Assembly (NCBI GenBank): GCA_934141245.1
Contig: CAKPCB010000002.1
Span: 62,001 to 126,000 of the forward strand
Length of the DNA stretch: 64,000 nt
Reading direction: 5' to 3'
DNA from: an uncultured Bacilli bacterium
GTDB taxonomy: Bacteria > Bacillota_I > Bacilli_A > RF39 > UBA660
Part shown: piece after piece, positions 1 through 8,279 of the stretch
Layout: every line of letters begins with the position of its first letter
Numbering within the stretch: position 1 is the first letter of the stretch
Notes under the pieces: generated by a model
Database searches by the model: none
What the model was told of the DNA's origin: nothing
Seen by the model: only the letters and a program-made list of their open reading frames with translations
Translations under genes and position numbers: made by a program

Positions 1-2
1 AC

Positions 3-599
3 ATTGCAGAGATTAAATATGTTGATGAAGATGATGAAGAGTTGGAAAAAACTAAAGCACAACTTGAATTAAAAAATTTGAAAGAAGAATTATTAAAAGC
101 TGAACTTAAAGAAAAAACTGCTGCTGAAAAGGCAGTAATGATTGGGGATGAAGAAGAACAAATCCCTACAATAGAAAATTCTATTGACCAATTTGAATTA
201 AGCCAAGAAGAAAATGCAATAATTAGTTTAGATCAATTTAATAAAGTAAGTGATAAGATATATAACGATAATGAAATAACTCAGTATAAAGATGAAGGTA
301 ATGAACCAATAAGTATACAAGAGCTTGAGAAACTTTATAATTCTAATGAAACAGTAATTAAAGATGATATTAATACTGATGTTAAAGAAGAAAAAATTGC
401 AACAGCTGAAGCAATTCAGTCTAAATTTAAAAGTAGCCCTATAATATCTCCAGTTTTTGGAATAGATGATGGTGGCGATGAAAACATAAATAATATGGCA
501 CTTGAAAATACTGCAAATTTAGATAAGCTAAATGAAGAAATACGAAAAACAAATGAATTTTTAAATACTTTAAGAGAGTTAAGAAAAAATCTACAATAG
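3..599 (+). CDS. Acidic hypothetical protein, 5'-truncated by window edge
   Basis: The reading frame is open to the left edge (first full codon at position 3), so the gene begins outside the window; the TTG at 42 is only an internal codon with no ribosome binding site. The visible 198 residues are very rich in Glu, Asp, Asn and Lys, with helix-forming stretches at both ends (KxELxxKNLKEELLKAELKEK near the start, and an EEIRKTNEFLNTLRELRKNL-like tail), suggesting coiled coil flanking a disordered middle. No signal peptide or membrane segment is visible in this part. I do not recognise the family. It ends 126 bases before mtaB. Confidence 0.7.
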   Translation: MAEIKYVDEDDEELEKTKAQLELKNLKEELLKAELKEKTAAEKAVMIGDEEEQIPTIENSIDQFELSQEENAIISLDQFNKVSDKIYNDNEITQYKDEGNEPISIQELEKLYNSNETVIKDDINTDVKEEKIATAEAIQSKFKSSPIISPVFGIDDGGDENINNMALENTANLDKLNEEIRKTNEFLNTLRELRKNLQ

Positions 600-640
600 A
601 TATATTCTTAACTTTTTTAAATTTTACTACTAAAATATGT

Positions 641-669
641 TTGACATATTAATAAATATATAATAATAT
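641..669 (+). promoter_or_regulatory. Candidate sigma-A promoter for mtaB
   Basis: TTGACA at 641-646 is followed after 17 bases by TAATAT at 664-669. The region is extremely AT rich, so chance matches are common, but the -35 is a full consensus match. Confidence 0.4.
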
Positions 670-725
670 TTATTGGTGTTTTAAATAGAATTATTGTTAG
701 TATAACATTATAGGAAGTGTGAAAT

Positions 726-1994
726 ATGAAAGTTGGTATTTATACATTAGGATGTAAAGTTAATTCATATGAAAGTGAGTTTGTTAGAAACTTACTTGAG
801 AATCATGGATATGAAATATGCGATTTTACGGATATTTGTGATATATATATAATTAATACATGTACTGTTACCAATACAAGTGATATAAAATCAAGAAAAA
901 TTATTAGACAAGCTAAAAAAAGAAATAAGGATGCATGTGTTATTGCAATGGGTTGTTTTATTCAGGCATCTAAAAATAATATTATTGATGAAGTTGATAT
1001 TGCAATAGGTAATAAGGATAAAAGTAGAATATTAGAATTAATAGATAAATATTATAAAGACAAACAAAAAATTAATGATTTAAATAAAAACTTTGATGAT
1101 AAGTTTGAAGATATGTTTATAGAAAATTATAAAAGTAAAACAAGAGCTTTCGTTAAAATTCAAGATGGTTGCGAGAATTTTTGCAGTTATTGCATTATTC
1201 CTTATGTTAGAGGAAAGTGTAGATCCAAAGATTTTGATAAAGTTATAAATGAAATTAGGCTATTAGCTGATAATGGTTTTAAAGAAGTTGTATTGACAGG
1301 TATTCATACTGGTAATTATGGTGTAGATATAAATAGAACTTTTGCAGAATTGTTAAGAGAACTTGTTAAGATAAAGAAATTAAAGAGACTTAGAATTTCT
1401 TCAATAGAAATAAACGAACTAAATGATGAAGTTTTAGAAATTATTAGAAATAATAAAATTATTGTTAATCATTTGCACATACCTATACAGGCAGCATCTG
1501 ATAATGTGCTAAAATTAATGAATAGAAAATATACTTTGGGTGAATTTCAAAATAGAATTAAAAAAATAAAATCTATTAGAGATGATATGAATATAACAAC
1601 TGATATAATTGTTGGATTTCCACAAGAAACAGATGAAGATTTTGAAAAAGGATTAGATGTAATTAAAAATATTGGTTTTAGTAAGCTTCATGTTTTTCCA
1701 TACTCAAAAAGAGATAAAACCGTTGCAAGTAAAATGCCACAAATTGATGATAAAATAAAAAAAGAAAGGGCAAGAACATTATTAAAGTTATCGTCCTATT
1801 TAGAAACAGAATATATGAAAAAGCATTTAGGAAGTGAGGTAGAGGTCCTTGTTGAAACTAACAATGGAAAATATGCTTTAGGACATACTACTAATTACTT
1901 AAATGTTAAAATATATAATTCAAATGCAAAAAGCGAAGATTTAATAAACGTTAAACTAACTAAAATTGAATATCCATTTATAATAGGGGAGTAA
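726..1994 (+). CDS. mtaB: tRNA t6A37 methylthiotransferase MtaB
   Basis: Radical SAM methylthiotransferase that converts t6A37 to ms2t6A37 in tRNAs reading ANN codons. The N-terminal UPF0004 domain has the three cluster-binding cysteines at residues 10, 46 and 77 (TLGCKVN, NTCTVTN, AMGCF). The radical SAM motif CxxxCxxC lies at 149-156 (CENFCSYC), and a TRAM-like C-terminal domain follows from about residue 365. The motif set TLGCKVN separates MtaB from MiaB and RimO. At 422 residues the length is normal. The start is set by AGGAAG seven bases upstream of ATG. It appears to be a single-gene unit with a hairpin at its 3' end. Confidence 0.93.
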   Translation: MKVGIYTLGCKVNSYESEFVRNLLENHGYEICDFTDICDIYIINTCTVTNTSDIKSRKIIRQAKKRNKDACVIAMGCFIQASKNNIIDEVDIAIGNKDKSRILELIDKYYKDKQKINDLNKNFDDKFEDMFIENYKSKTRAFVKIQDGCENFCSYCIIPYVRGKCRSKDFDKVINEIRLLADNGFKEVVLTGIHTGNYGVDINRTFAELLRELVKIKKLKRLRISSIEINELNDEVLEIIRNNKIIVNHLHIPIQAASDNVLKLMNRKYTLGEFQNRIKKIKSIRDDMNITTDIIVGFPQETDEDFEKGLDVIKNIGFSKLHVFPYSKRDKTVASKMPQIDDKIKKERARTLLKLSSYLETEYMKKHLGSEVEVLVETNNGKYALGHTTNYLNVKIYNSNAKSEDLINVKLTKIEYPFIIGE

Positions 1995-2008
1995 TTATCC
2001 CTTATTTT
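1983..2008 (+). terminator. Terminator between mtaB and the convergent flippase gene
   Basis: ATAGGGG at 1983-1989 pairs with CCCTTAT at 1999-2005 (one G-T wobble) and is followed by a short T-run. It overlaps the mtaB stop codon and the end of the convergent gene. Confidence 0.5.
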
Positions 2009-3291
2009 AATGCGTTTTTAACGCGATTTAGGTGGCATAATGTTACAATCAGTATATTTATACTAATTGAAGCTAAAAAGCCATATATGCCCATAAAATA
2101 AGCTCCTATAAATATTATTAAGCACTTTAATAATATACTAATAGTATTATCAATCACTATATATTTTGCTCTATTTATAGATTGAAGTGTAGAAGCAAGT
2201 GGTGCTTGTATATAATATAGTATAAATATTGGTGCTAGGAATCTAATATAAGTTGCACCTTCTTTTGTTTTATATATTAATTGTAGAAAATATTCTGGAA
2301 ATATAAATATAATTATTGTAATTGGTATTCCAATAACTAAAGAAAAGAATATAGCTTGTTTTAGTTTTTTCTTTACATATTCATTTTTCTTGTTAAAATA
2401 TGCATTTGAAATGACTGGTAATAATGCACTACTAATAGCATTTGTAAAAAAACTAGGAAGTAATAATAGAGGCATTACATATCCTTCAATTATTCCATAT
2501 TCTTTTGTAATACCAAGTATTGAAATATTACTTAATGTTGCTGCTGCAGTTAATATTATTGGTTCAAAAAAATATCCTATTGATCCAATTAACCTACCAC
2601 CTGTTGTAGGTATTGCTATTCTTAGTATTTCTTTAATATTAAAAACGTTTGGCTTTATATCACTTTTAGTAATTTTAAATGATTTTGGAATAAATAAAAA
2701 TAAAATAAAAATTGAAGTAAATTCACTTATTGCATTAATGGCCACTAAACAACTAACAGCATATATTAAATTTTTATTAAATAATGTTGGTATTATTGTA
2801 ACAATTAAAATCAATCTGATAATTTGTTCAAATATATTTGAAAGAACATGTGGTAACATTTTCTGCTTTCCAAAAAAATAGCCTCTTAGTATGCTTGATA
2901 AACTGTCAAATGGTAATACTATTGCAATAGCAAGTATTGGGTAATAACAGCGAGGATCTTTTAATAATTTGAAAGATAATATAGGTGCAATAATAAATAT
3001 TATTATCATTAAGATTATGTTAAGAATTAATGAAAATGGAATTATTGAAAACACTATATTTTTATTATTATGATTGTCTTCTGCAACCAATTTACTAATT
3101 GCAACAGGAAATCCTAACTGTGAAATAGTCATAAATAATGCAAATGTCGGAAAAATTAACATGTATAGACTTATACCTTCTGTTCCGACAATTCTTGTCA
3201 TTATTATTCTAATAACCATTCCAAGAATCTTTGTTATTGCTCCCCCTATAATTAATATTATTGTTGATATTAAAAATTTTTCTTTTTTCAT
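2002..3291 (-). CDS. SpoVB/Wzx-type polysaccharide flippase (MVF superfamily)
   Basis: Multi-pass membrane protein of the MOP/MVF exporter superfamily, to which SpoVB, MurJ-type lipid II flippases and Wzx belong. About twelve hydrophobic segments run through the 429 residues, and the N-terminal part (TKILGMVIRIIMTRIVG) matches the typical SpoVB family opening KxxGxxyxi.l.r.lG. It is shorter than Bacillus SpoVB (about 518 residues). The ATG at 3291 is preferred over the upstream TTG at 3300 because GGTG sits just before it, as for many genes here. With spoIIM close by, a role in moving cell wall or cortex lipid precursors is plausible, but a capsule flippase cannot be excluded. Confidence 0.75.
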   Translation of the reverse strand: MKKEKFLISTIILIIGGAITKILGMVIRIIMTRIVGTEGISLYMLIFPTFALFMTISQLGFPVAISKLVAEDNHNNKNIVFSIIPFSLILNIILMIIIFIIAPILSFKLLKDPRCYYPILAIAIVLPFDSLSSILRGYFFGKQKMLPHVLSNIFEQIIRLILIVTIIPTLFNKNLIYAVSCLVAINAISEFTSIFILFLFIPKSFKITKSDIKPNVFNIKEILRIAIPTTGGRLIGSIGYFFEPIILTAAATLSNISILGITKEYGIIEGYVMPLLLLPSFFTNAISSALLPVISNAYFNKKNEYVKKKLKQAIFFSLVIGIPITIIIFIFPEYFLQLIYKTKEGATYIRFLAPIFILYYIQAPLASTLQSINRAKYIVIDNTISILLKCLIIFIGAYFMGIYGFLASISINILIVTLCHLNRVKNALK

Positions 3292-3365
3292 ATTCACCAA
3301 ATAATATGTAAATTACATTAATGTAGAACATAAAAAAAATACCATTTAGGTAAATTTTATTTTTT

Positions 3366-3458
3366 TTATAAAAAATAAGCTAGTATAGCAGCGGCAGAAG
3401 ATAATACCATTGCAAGTAACAAGACAATTGTCACTATCTTTACTACAGTTTTATTCAT
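3366..3458 (-). CDS. 30-residue single-pass membrane peptide, Prli42-like
   Basis: A short open frame encodes MNKTVVKIVTIVLLLAMVLS followed by SAAAILAYFL. It has a basic N-terminus, one membrane-spanning helix and nothing else. AGGTG seven bases before the ATG is a convincing ribosome binding site. The length, the K-x-V-x-I start, the LLxAMxxS core and the FL end resemble, from memory, the Listeria stressosome anchor Prli42 and its tiny Firmicute homologues. No stressosome genes are visible in this window, so the function is inference. It lies between the flippase gene and spoIIM and is easily missed by annotation pipelines. Confidence 0.6.
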   Translation of the reverse strand: MNKTVVKIVTIVLLLAMVLSSAAAILAYFL

Positions 3459-3560
3459 TTATTAACACCTCATATAAATTATAACTAAATTATATGAAAA
3501 AGTAAATCTTTATTCATATTTAAAATCAAATCTTAATATCATTAACTGGGTGATATAGTA

Positions 3561-4193
3561 ATGAATAAAAAAATATATGCAGCAAAGAAATCAATTATAA
3601 TGCAGAAAAAATTCTATTTATTTTTAATTACATTAATGACTACAGGAATTATTGCAGGGATAATTTTTATTTTTTTCTTAAATAAAAATGATAAGAGTAA
3701 TGTAACGCAAGAAGTTCAAAACTTTTTTAACTTGGTTAAAGTCAGTGAAGGAGTAAATTATAGTAAATCCTTATTAAATACTCTATTAATTAATATTGGA
3801 TATGTATTATTAATATGGTTACTTGGTATATCAGTCATTGGATTCCCAATAATACTAGCTATATTATTTATGAAAAGTTTTATATTTGGTTTTTCCGTTT
3901 CGTCCATTATATCTACATATGGTTTTAAAGGAATCTTAGCAGCTATTTTATATAATTTTCCTCATAATATAATATTAATGTTACTGTATTTATTACTAGG
4001 ATTTTACTCGCTTTCATTTTGTTATAAATTATTTTGTCATCTATTTTTGAAAAAAAGCATTAATTTTAGTAGTGGAATGAATAAATACTTGAAAATTCTA
4101 GTTATTTCTATTATTGTTACAATTTTGGTTTCTTTATATGAGGTATTTTTATCTACTTATTTCATTAAACTTTTTACAATACTTATAAAATAG
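3561..4193 (+). CDS. spoIIM: Stage II sporulation protein M
   Basis: Integral membrane protein of the DUF95/SpoIIM family. In Bacillus, SpoIIM forms the DMP complex with SpoIID and SpoIIP, which drives septal peptidoglycan thinning and engulfment of the forespore. The 210-residue product has a basic N-terminus, a first membrane helix at about 20-42, an extracytoplasmic stretch with SxxxLLxNxxy-type sequence, and about four further helices. GGTG lies upstream of the ATG. SpoIID and SpoIIP are not in the window. The identification rests on the overall topology and the family-like segment around residues 65-125; no catalytic residues are expected. Confidence 0.8.
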   Translation: MNKKIYAAKKSIIMQKKFYLFLITLMTTGIIAGIIFIFFLNKNDKSNVTQEVQNFFNLVKVSEGVNYSKSLLNTLLINIGYVLLIWLLGISVIGFPIILAILFMKSFIFGFSVSSIISTYGFKGILAAILYNFPHNIILMLLYLLLGFYSLSFCYKLFCHLFLKKSINFSSGMNKYLKILVISIIVTILVSLYEVFLSTYFIKLFTILIK

Positions 4194-4219
4194 TGTATAA
4201 TTAATCTTGGTGAATTTTA

Positions 4220-5326
4220 ATGAAAAAAGTAGTAATTGGTATGAGTGGTGGAGTAGATAGCAGTGTTGCAGCTATATTATTAAAAAAAGCGGGTTATGAT
4301 GTTGTTGGGCTTTTTATGAGAAATTGGGATAGTTCAATAAATAATGATTTTTTAGGCAATCCAAATTTAAATAATAATATATGTCCACAAGAACAGGACT
4401 ATAATGATGCAATAGAGGTATGTAAAAAGTTGGGGATTGAATTACATAGAGTTGATTTTGTAAAAGAATATTGGGATAATGTTTTCAATTATTTTTTAGA
4501 AGAGTTAAAAGTAGGCAGAACACCTAACCCAGATATTATGTGTAATAAATATATAAAATTTGATGCCTTTGTTAAAAAAGCAAAGGAACTTGGTGCGGAT
4601 TATATTGCAACAGGCCACTATGCAAAGATGGAAAATGGTAAGTTATATAAAAGCTTTGACAAAAATAAAGATCAAACTTACTTTTTATCTCAACTATCTG
4701 AAGAACAATTAAAAAATGTGCTATTTCCACTTGGTGATATTGATAAAACTGAAGTGAGAAAAATTGCTTCTAAATACGGATTAATAACCGCTAATAAAAA
4801 AGATTCCACTGGCATCTGCTTTATTGGTGAAAGGAATTTTAAAGAATTTCTTAAAAATTATCTGCCAAATATTCCTGGTGCCATTATAAATATTGAAAAT
4901 GGTGAAAAATTAGGTACTCATATTGGCCTTATGTATTATACAATAGGTCAAAGAAAAGGGCTTGATATTGGTGGAAATGATGAACGATTATTTGTTGTTG
5001 GTAAAGATCTTAATAAAAATGTACTATATGTAGCTTTAGGAGATGATAATGAATATTTATATTCTGACAGCTGTATAGTTGATAATATTAATTTTAATTG
5101 TTCAATCAGGCCATCAAAATGCAGTGCAAAATTTAGATATAGAGCACCAGATTATCCAGTTGAAATTGAATATTTGGATAATAATCAACTATTAGTTAAA
5201 TATGATTCCATTAAAGCAGTAACACCTGGGCAAGCTTGTGTATTTTATTTAAATGATCAATGCTTAGGTGGAGGAATAATAAAAGAGGTTAGAAAAAATA
5301 ATGAAAAATTATGGTATTTGTTATAA
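4220..5326 (+). CDS. mnmA: tRNA-specific 2-thiouridylase MnmA
   Basis: Cytoplasmic enzyme that inserts sulfur at C2 of U34 in Lys, Glu and Gln tRNAs using ATP. The N-terminal PP-loop SGGVDSS is at residues 9-15, the catalytic Cys of the MCN motif is at 108 and the persulfide-carrying Cys of GICFIGE is at 200. The GRTPNPD and GHYA motifs are intact, and the C-terminal beta-barrel ends at residue 368, normal length. GGTGA seven bases upstream supports the start. The gene follows spoIIM by 26 bases on the same strand, so the two are probably cotranscribed. Confidence 0.96.
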   Translation: MKKVVIGMSGGVDSSVAAILLKKAGYDVVGLFMRNWDSSINNDFLGNPNLNNNICPQEQDYNDAIEVCKKLGIELHRVDFVKEYWDNVFNYFLEELKVGRTPNPDIMCNKYIKFDAFVKKAKELGADYIATGHYAKMENGKLYKSFDKNKDQTYFLSQLSEEQLKNVLFPLGDIDKTEVRKIASKYGLITANKKDSTGICFIGERNFKEFLKNYLPNIPGAIINIENGEKLGTHIGLMYYTIGQRKGLDIGGNDERLFVVGKDLNKNVLYVALGDDNEYLYSDSCIVDNINFNCSIRPSKCSAKFRYRAPDYPVEIEYLDNNQLLVKYDSIKAVTPGQACVFYLNDQCLGGGIIKEVRKNNEKLWYLL

Positions 5327-5330
5327 CATT

Positions 5331-5425
5331 TTAATATAACAAATATTTTTTTGTTTGTCTTTATTTTACCAAAAATATAATTGTCAATTTACACTTGATT
5401 TTTGTAAATTAAAATGTTAAACTGT
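5331..5425 (+). promoter_or_regulatory. Nested inverted repeats upstream of the HTH gene
   Basis: The 125-base gap before the HTH gene contains AACATTTTAAT near 5325-5335 and its complement ATTAAAATGTT near 5408-5418, flanking further pairs (ATATTTTT with AAAAATAT, TTTAC with GTAAA). A candidate promoter is TTGATT, 17 bases, TAAACT. The arrangement could be an operator for autoregulation or a folded leader; AT richness makes chance pairing possible. Confidence 0.35.
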
Positions 5426-5451
5426 TTATAGTTAGAAGGGTAGGTATTAAG

Positions 5452-6219
5452 ATGCAGGAACTAAAGAAAATAATTGATGATATTGGTATTTCAAAAGTTA
5501 GACTAGCAAAATATTTAGGCGTTTCAAGGCAAATGCTTTATAATTATTTAGCATTATCTAAAATTGAAGAGTTACCCAAAGAAAAAGCAACTCGACTTTT
5601 TGGCCTTTTAGGAATAGAAAATGAAAAAGACTTGGATAGCATTAAAATTGATGGAAATTATATTATTGAAGTTGAAGGCCGTTTAAATGAAGGCGTTAGA
5701 GATTCATCAGAAAGAGAAGTCCTAACAGATTTAAGAAATTTTAATAAAAAAGAACAAGAATTATTGACTGATATAATAAACTTATTAAAAGAAAAATTGA
5801 TGGATGACAATACAAAAACGACTTTTAATGCATACACATATTTATATCATTATTTGCAATCTATGGATAACAACAAAGAATTAAAATATATTTTAGCATA
5901 TATGTCTAAATCCATGGGATTCACCGATCCAAATGAATTTGTATTTAATCCAGATCAGCAATTTATATTTGAAAGCATTATGTTTTCAGGAATGATTTTA
6001 TATACAAATGGTAATGCATCTAAGTTGAAATTAGCAGAATCGCATAATAGATTTGAAAAATATATAGAGCAGAAAAAAGAAGAAAAGTTAAGTAGAACTC
6101 AAGAATTAAATACAGCTAAAGTACAAGCTTTAAAAGAGCTTGGATATACCGAAATAAATGAATCAAATGCAAAGGAAGTACTTGAAAAGATTGCTGAAAT
6201 ACAGTCAAGAAAAGTATAA
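5452..6219 (+). CDS. HTH (XRE-like) DNA-binding protein
   Basis: The first 60 residues look like a Cro/C1-type helix-turn-helix: IGISKVRLAKYLGVSRQMLY gives helix 2, turn and recognition helix, followed by a Lys/Glu-rich helix. Residues 75-190 are helical with no recognised domain, and the C-terminus from about 190 is a charged helix (EQKKEEKLSRTQEL and on) resembling a coiled coil or dimerisation element. It is a likely cytoplasmic transcriptional regulator of unknown target. Upstream repeats suggest autoregulation. The gene stands alone, with a clear terminator immediately after it. The ATG is preceded by a weak purine-rich site (AGAAGGG) about 14 bases away. Confidence 0.65.
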   Translation: MQELKKIIDDIGISKVRLAKYLGVSRQMLYNYLALSKIEELPKEKATRLFGLLGIENEKDLDSIKIDGNYIIEVEGRLNEGVRDSSEREVLTDLRNFNKKEQELLTDIINLLKEKLMDDNTKTTFNAYTYLYHYLQSMDNNKELKYILAYMSKSMGFTDPNEFVFNPDQQFIFESIMFSGMILYTNGNASKLKLAESHNRFEKYIEQKKEEKLSRTQELNTAKVQALKELGYTEINESNAKEVLEKIAEIQSRKV

Positions 6220-6241
6220 ATTATAACATTAATAGAGTAGT

Positions 6242-6275
6242 GTAGTAGTAAACAGTAAAAATACTACTACTTTTT
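6242..6275 (+). terminator. Terminator of the HTH gene
   Basis: GTAGTAGTA (6242-6250) and TACTACTAC (6262-6270) form a nine-base-pair stem with an 11-base loop, followed by TTTTTG. Confidence 0.8.
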
Positions 6276-6842
6276 GTTTGGGTGAATAAATTTAAAAATA
6301 ACAGGAAATTTAATGTAGATGAAAAAAATAATAACAAGATTATTAATATAAATATTATTTAATTCTTTTAAAATTAAATAATATAATTATAAAATTATTT
6401 GTTCATATTGTAAAAACTAATAATACGATTCATAATATGAAAAATTTACATACTTTTATAAAAAATTAGAAATAAATAACAAATATAAACTTAATATTAA
6501 TATTTATTCTCCAAAATTATGTTACCTTTCAAACTTCCGATAATTGATATTATGTTGCCTTTGATATTTCTGATTTGATTTTTTAATCCTAAATTTAATA
6601 ATAAATAATTTTAAAAAAATTACTATAATATTTATTTTTATATCCTTCTTCCCTAATTAAAATAGTTTAAATAAATTATATATTAATTCTTTTTATATTT
6701 GCTTATTTATTTTTAACTTATAATTTATTAAAATTAAATTTTTCTACCTAATATTATAGGATCATCATATTTTGCATTGAGATGAATAACTATGCATCTT
6801 TTTATATTTCAATACAAAATATTTATTAATATTTTATACATA
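6276..6842. other. AT-rich gene-poor stretch
   Basis: About 570 bases of very high A+T content hold no open frame above roughly 30 codons with a ribosome binding site on either strand. One 14-base direct repeat with a single mismatch (ATTATGTT[A/G]CCTTT at 6516-6529 and 6549-6562) is the only structure seen. It may be a decayed gene or a replication or nucleoid-associated spacer; nothing decides this. Confidence 0.5.
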
Positions 6843-6849
6843 TTTCTTC

Positions 6850-6882
6850 CCTTTTGATTAAGACTAATTAATAGGAGGGAAG
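6850..6882 (+). promoter_or_regulatory. Hairpin overlapping the DUF1540 ribosome binding site
   Basis: CTTCCCT at about 6846-6852 is complementary to AGGGAAG at about 6877-6883, which contains part of the AGGAGGG ribosome binding site of the next gene. Pairing would partly mask translation initiation, so a riboregulatory role is possible but unproven. Confidence 0.35.
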
Positions 6883-6885
6883 TTT

Positions 6886-7086
6886 ATGACAAAGAAAAAC
6901 ACTAGTAATCAGAAAATACATTGCGATGTTAATAGTTGTATTCATAACGATACAGATAAATGTTGTTGTGAGCTTGATGAAATAAAAGTTAGCTGTAATT
7001 GTTCTGAAGATAATGTAACTGAAAAAAAAGAAACTATATGTGAGAGTTTCGAATGTAATTGTGGATGTAATAACAAAGCAGAGTAG
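6886..7086 (+). CDS. DUF1540 cysteine-rich small protein
   Basis: A 66-residue protein with 12 cysteines. Residues 12-60 fit the DUF1540 pattern: C-DVNSC-hN, a C-cluster, a hydrophobic I-K-V strand, and a final TxCxSF (here TICESF). The family is common in Firmicutes and is thought to bind metal through the cysteines, but its role is unknown. The C-terminal ECNCGCNN extension resembles the CxC repeats in this window's GrpE. AGGAGGG upstream of the ATG is strong. The stop lies inside a bidirectional terminator shared with deoB. Confidence 0.85.
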   Translation: MTKKNTSNQKIHCDVNSCIHNDTDKCCCELDEIKVSCNCSEDNVTEKKETICESFECNCGCNNKAE

Positions 7087-7110
7087 GCCTCTTCCCTATT
7101 CTGCTTTATT
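7078..7110. terminator. Bidirectional terminator between DUF1540 gene and deoB
   Basis: GCAGAGTAGG (7078-7087) pairs with CCTATTCTGC (7095-7104) over ten bases with one wobble. T-rich sequence follows on the plus strand (TTTATTTTAA) and on the minus strand (TTTGTTATT). Confidence 0.75.
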
Positions 7111-8278
7111 TTAATTTATCTAAGAAACTCTTCCCTATTCCAGGGTTAATTACATCAAAATTATCTGCAATGGTTGCACCAATATCTGCCATAGTATCTA
7201 ATATGTCCATTTTACCAGGCTCTTTAAAATATCTGTTATAAATTATAACTGGTACATTTTCCCTTGTATGTGCATTTGAAATAGTTGGATCATTACCATG
7301 ATCTGCAGTTATAATCAATAAATCATCATCTTCTAATTTATTTAATATTAATGGTATTTCAACATCTAATTCCTCAATACTATGTGCATAGCCCTCTACA
7401 TCTTTGTTGTGTCCATACATACTATCAAAATCATTTAAGTTAATCATACATAATCCAGTAAAGTGTTTTTCCATTATATCCATTAATTTACTGATTCCTT
7501 CGCTATTTCCTTTGTTAGATTTAACTACTTTAGTGATGCCTTCACCATTGAATATATCATTAATTTTACCTATAGATATAACACTATAGCCCTTATCTTT
7601 TAATGAATTTAAAACACTTCTAGAAGGTGGCATAACGGCATATTCACATTTTTCACTTGTAAATCTATATTTACCACTCTTACCAGTAAATGGCTTTGCA
7701 ATAATTCTAGCTATCTTCCAATCTTCATTAATTGTAAGTCTTCTTATTTTTTGACAATATTCATTAAGCTTTTGAATTGGAATAACATCCTCATGTGCGG
7801 CAACTTGTAGTGTAGAATTATATGATGTAAATAATATGACTGAGCCATAATCAATATGTCTATCGCCTAATTCATTTATTATATCGGTACCATCACCTGA
7901 TGTAACCTTATTTCCAATAACTCTTCTTTTAATAAGTAATTCGATTTTATCAATCAATTCAGTTGGGAAACCTTTATCTGTAAAAGAGTGAAACGGAGTA
8001 AAGTTTTCAATTCCAACTATTTCATAGTGTCCTACAATACTATCTTTTCCTGCATTTTTGGGTTTAGCAATAGTATAATATGCATCTACATCATTATTTT
8101 CACTCATATTAATGGTATTCATTATACCAAGTCTTTGCAAATTTGGAATAAATAGCGGATATTGTTCATTAATATTTTTTAAAGTGTTTGCACCTATATC
8201 ACCATATTCTTTTGCATCGCTTGCTTCCCCTACTCCAAGAGAATCTAATATCATTAAAAAAATTCTTTTATATTTCAT
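7106..8278 (-). CDS. deoB: Phosphopentomutase DeoB
   Basis: Alkaline-phosphatase-superfamily enzyme that interconverts (deoxy)ribose 1- and 5-phosphates in nucleoside salvage. Metal-binding Asp is in the opening MILDSLGVGE, the catalytic Thr region is in GDIGANTL, and the C-terminal TADHGNDPT motif supplies further metal ligands. The ATG at 8278 is chosen because GGAG lies nine bases upstream; this gives 390 residues, the usual size, and avoids an implausible 14-residue extension. The start is one base after the xerD stop, so the two are translationally coupled. No other nucleoside salvage genes are nearby. Confidence 0.93.
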   Translation of the reverse strand: MKYKRIFLMILDSLGVGEASDAKEYGDIGANTLKNINEQYPLFIPNLQRLGIMNTINMSENNDVDAYYTIAKPKNAGKDSIVGHYEIVGIENFTPFHSFTDKGFPTELIDKIELLIKRRVIGNKVTSGDGTDIINELGDRHIDYGSVILFTSYNSTLQVAAHEDVIPIQKLNEYCQKIRRLTINEDWKIARIIAKPFTGKSGKYRFTSEKCEYAVMPPSRSVLNSLKDKGYSVISIGKINDIFNGEGITKVVKSNKGNSEGISKLMDIMEKHFTGLCMINLNDFDSMYGHNKDVEGYAHSIEELDVEIPLILNKLEDDDLLIITADHGNDPTISNAHTRENVPVIIYNRYFKEPGKMDILDTMADIGATIADNFDVINPGIGKSFLDKLK

Positions 8279-8279
8279 T

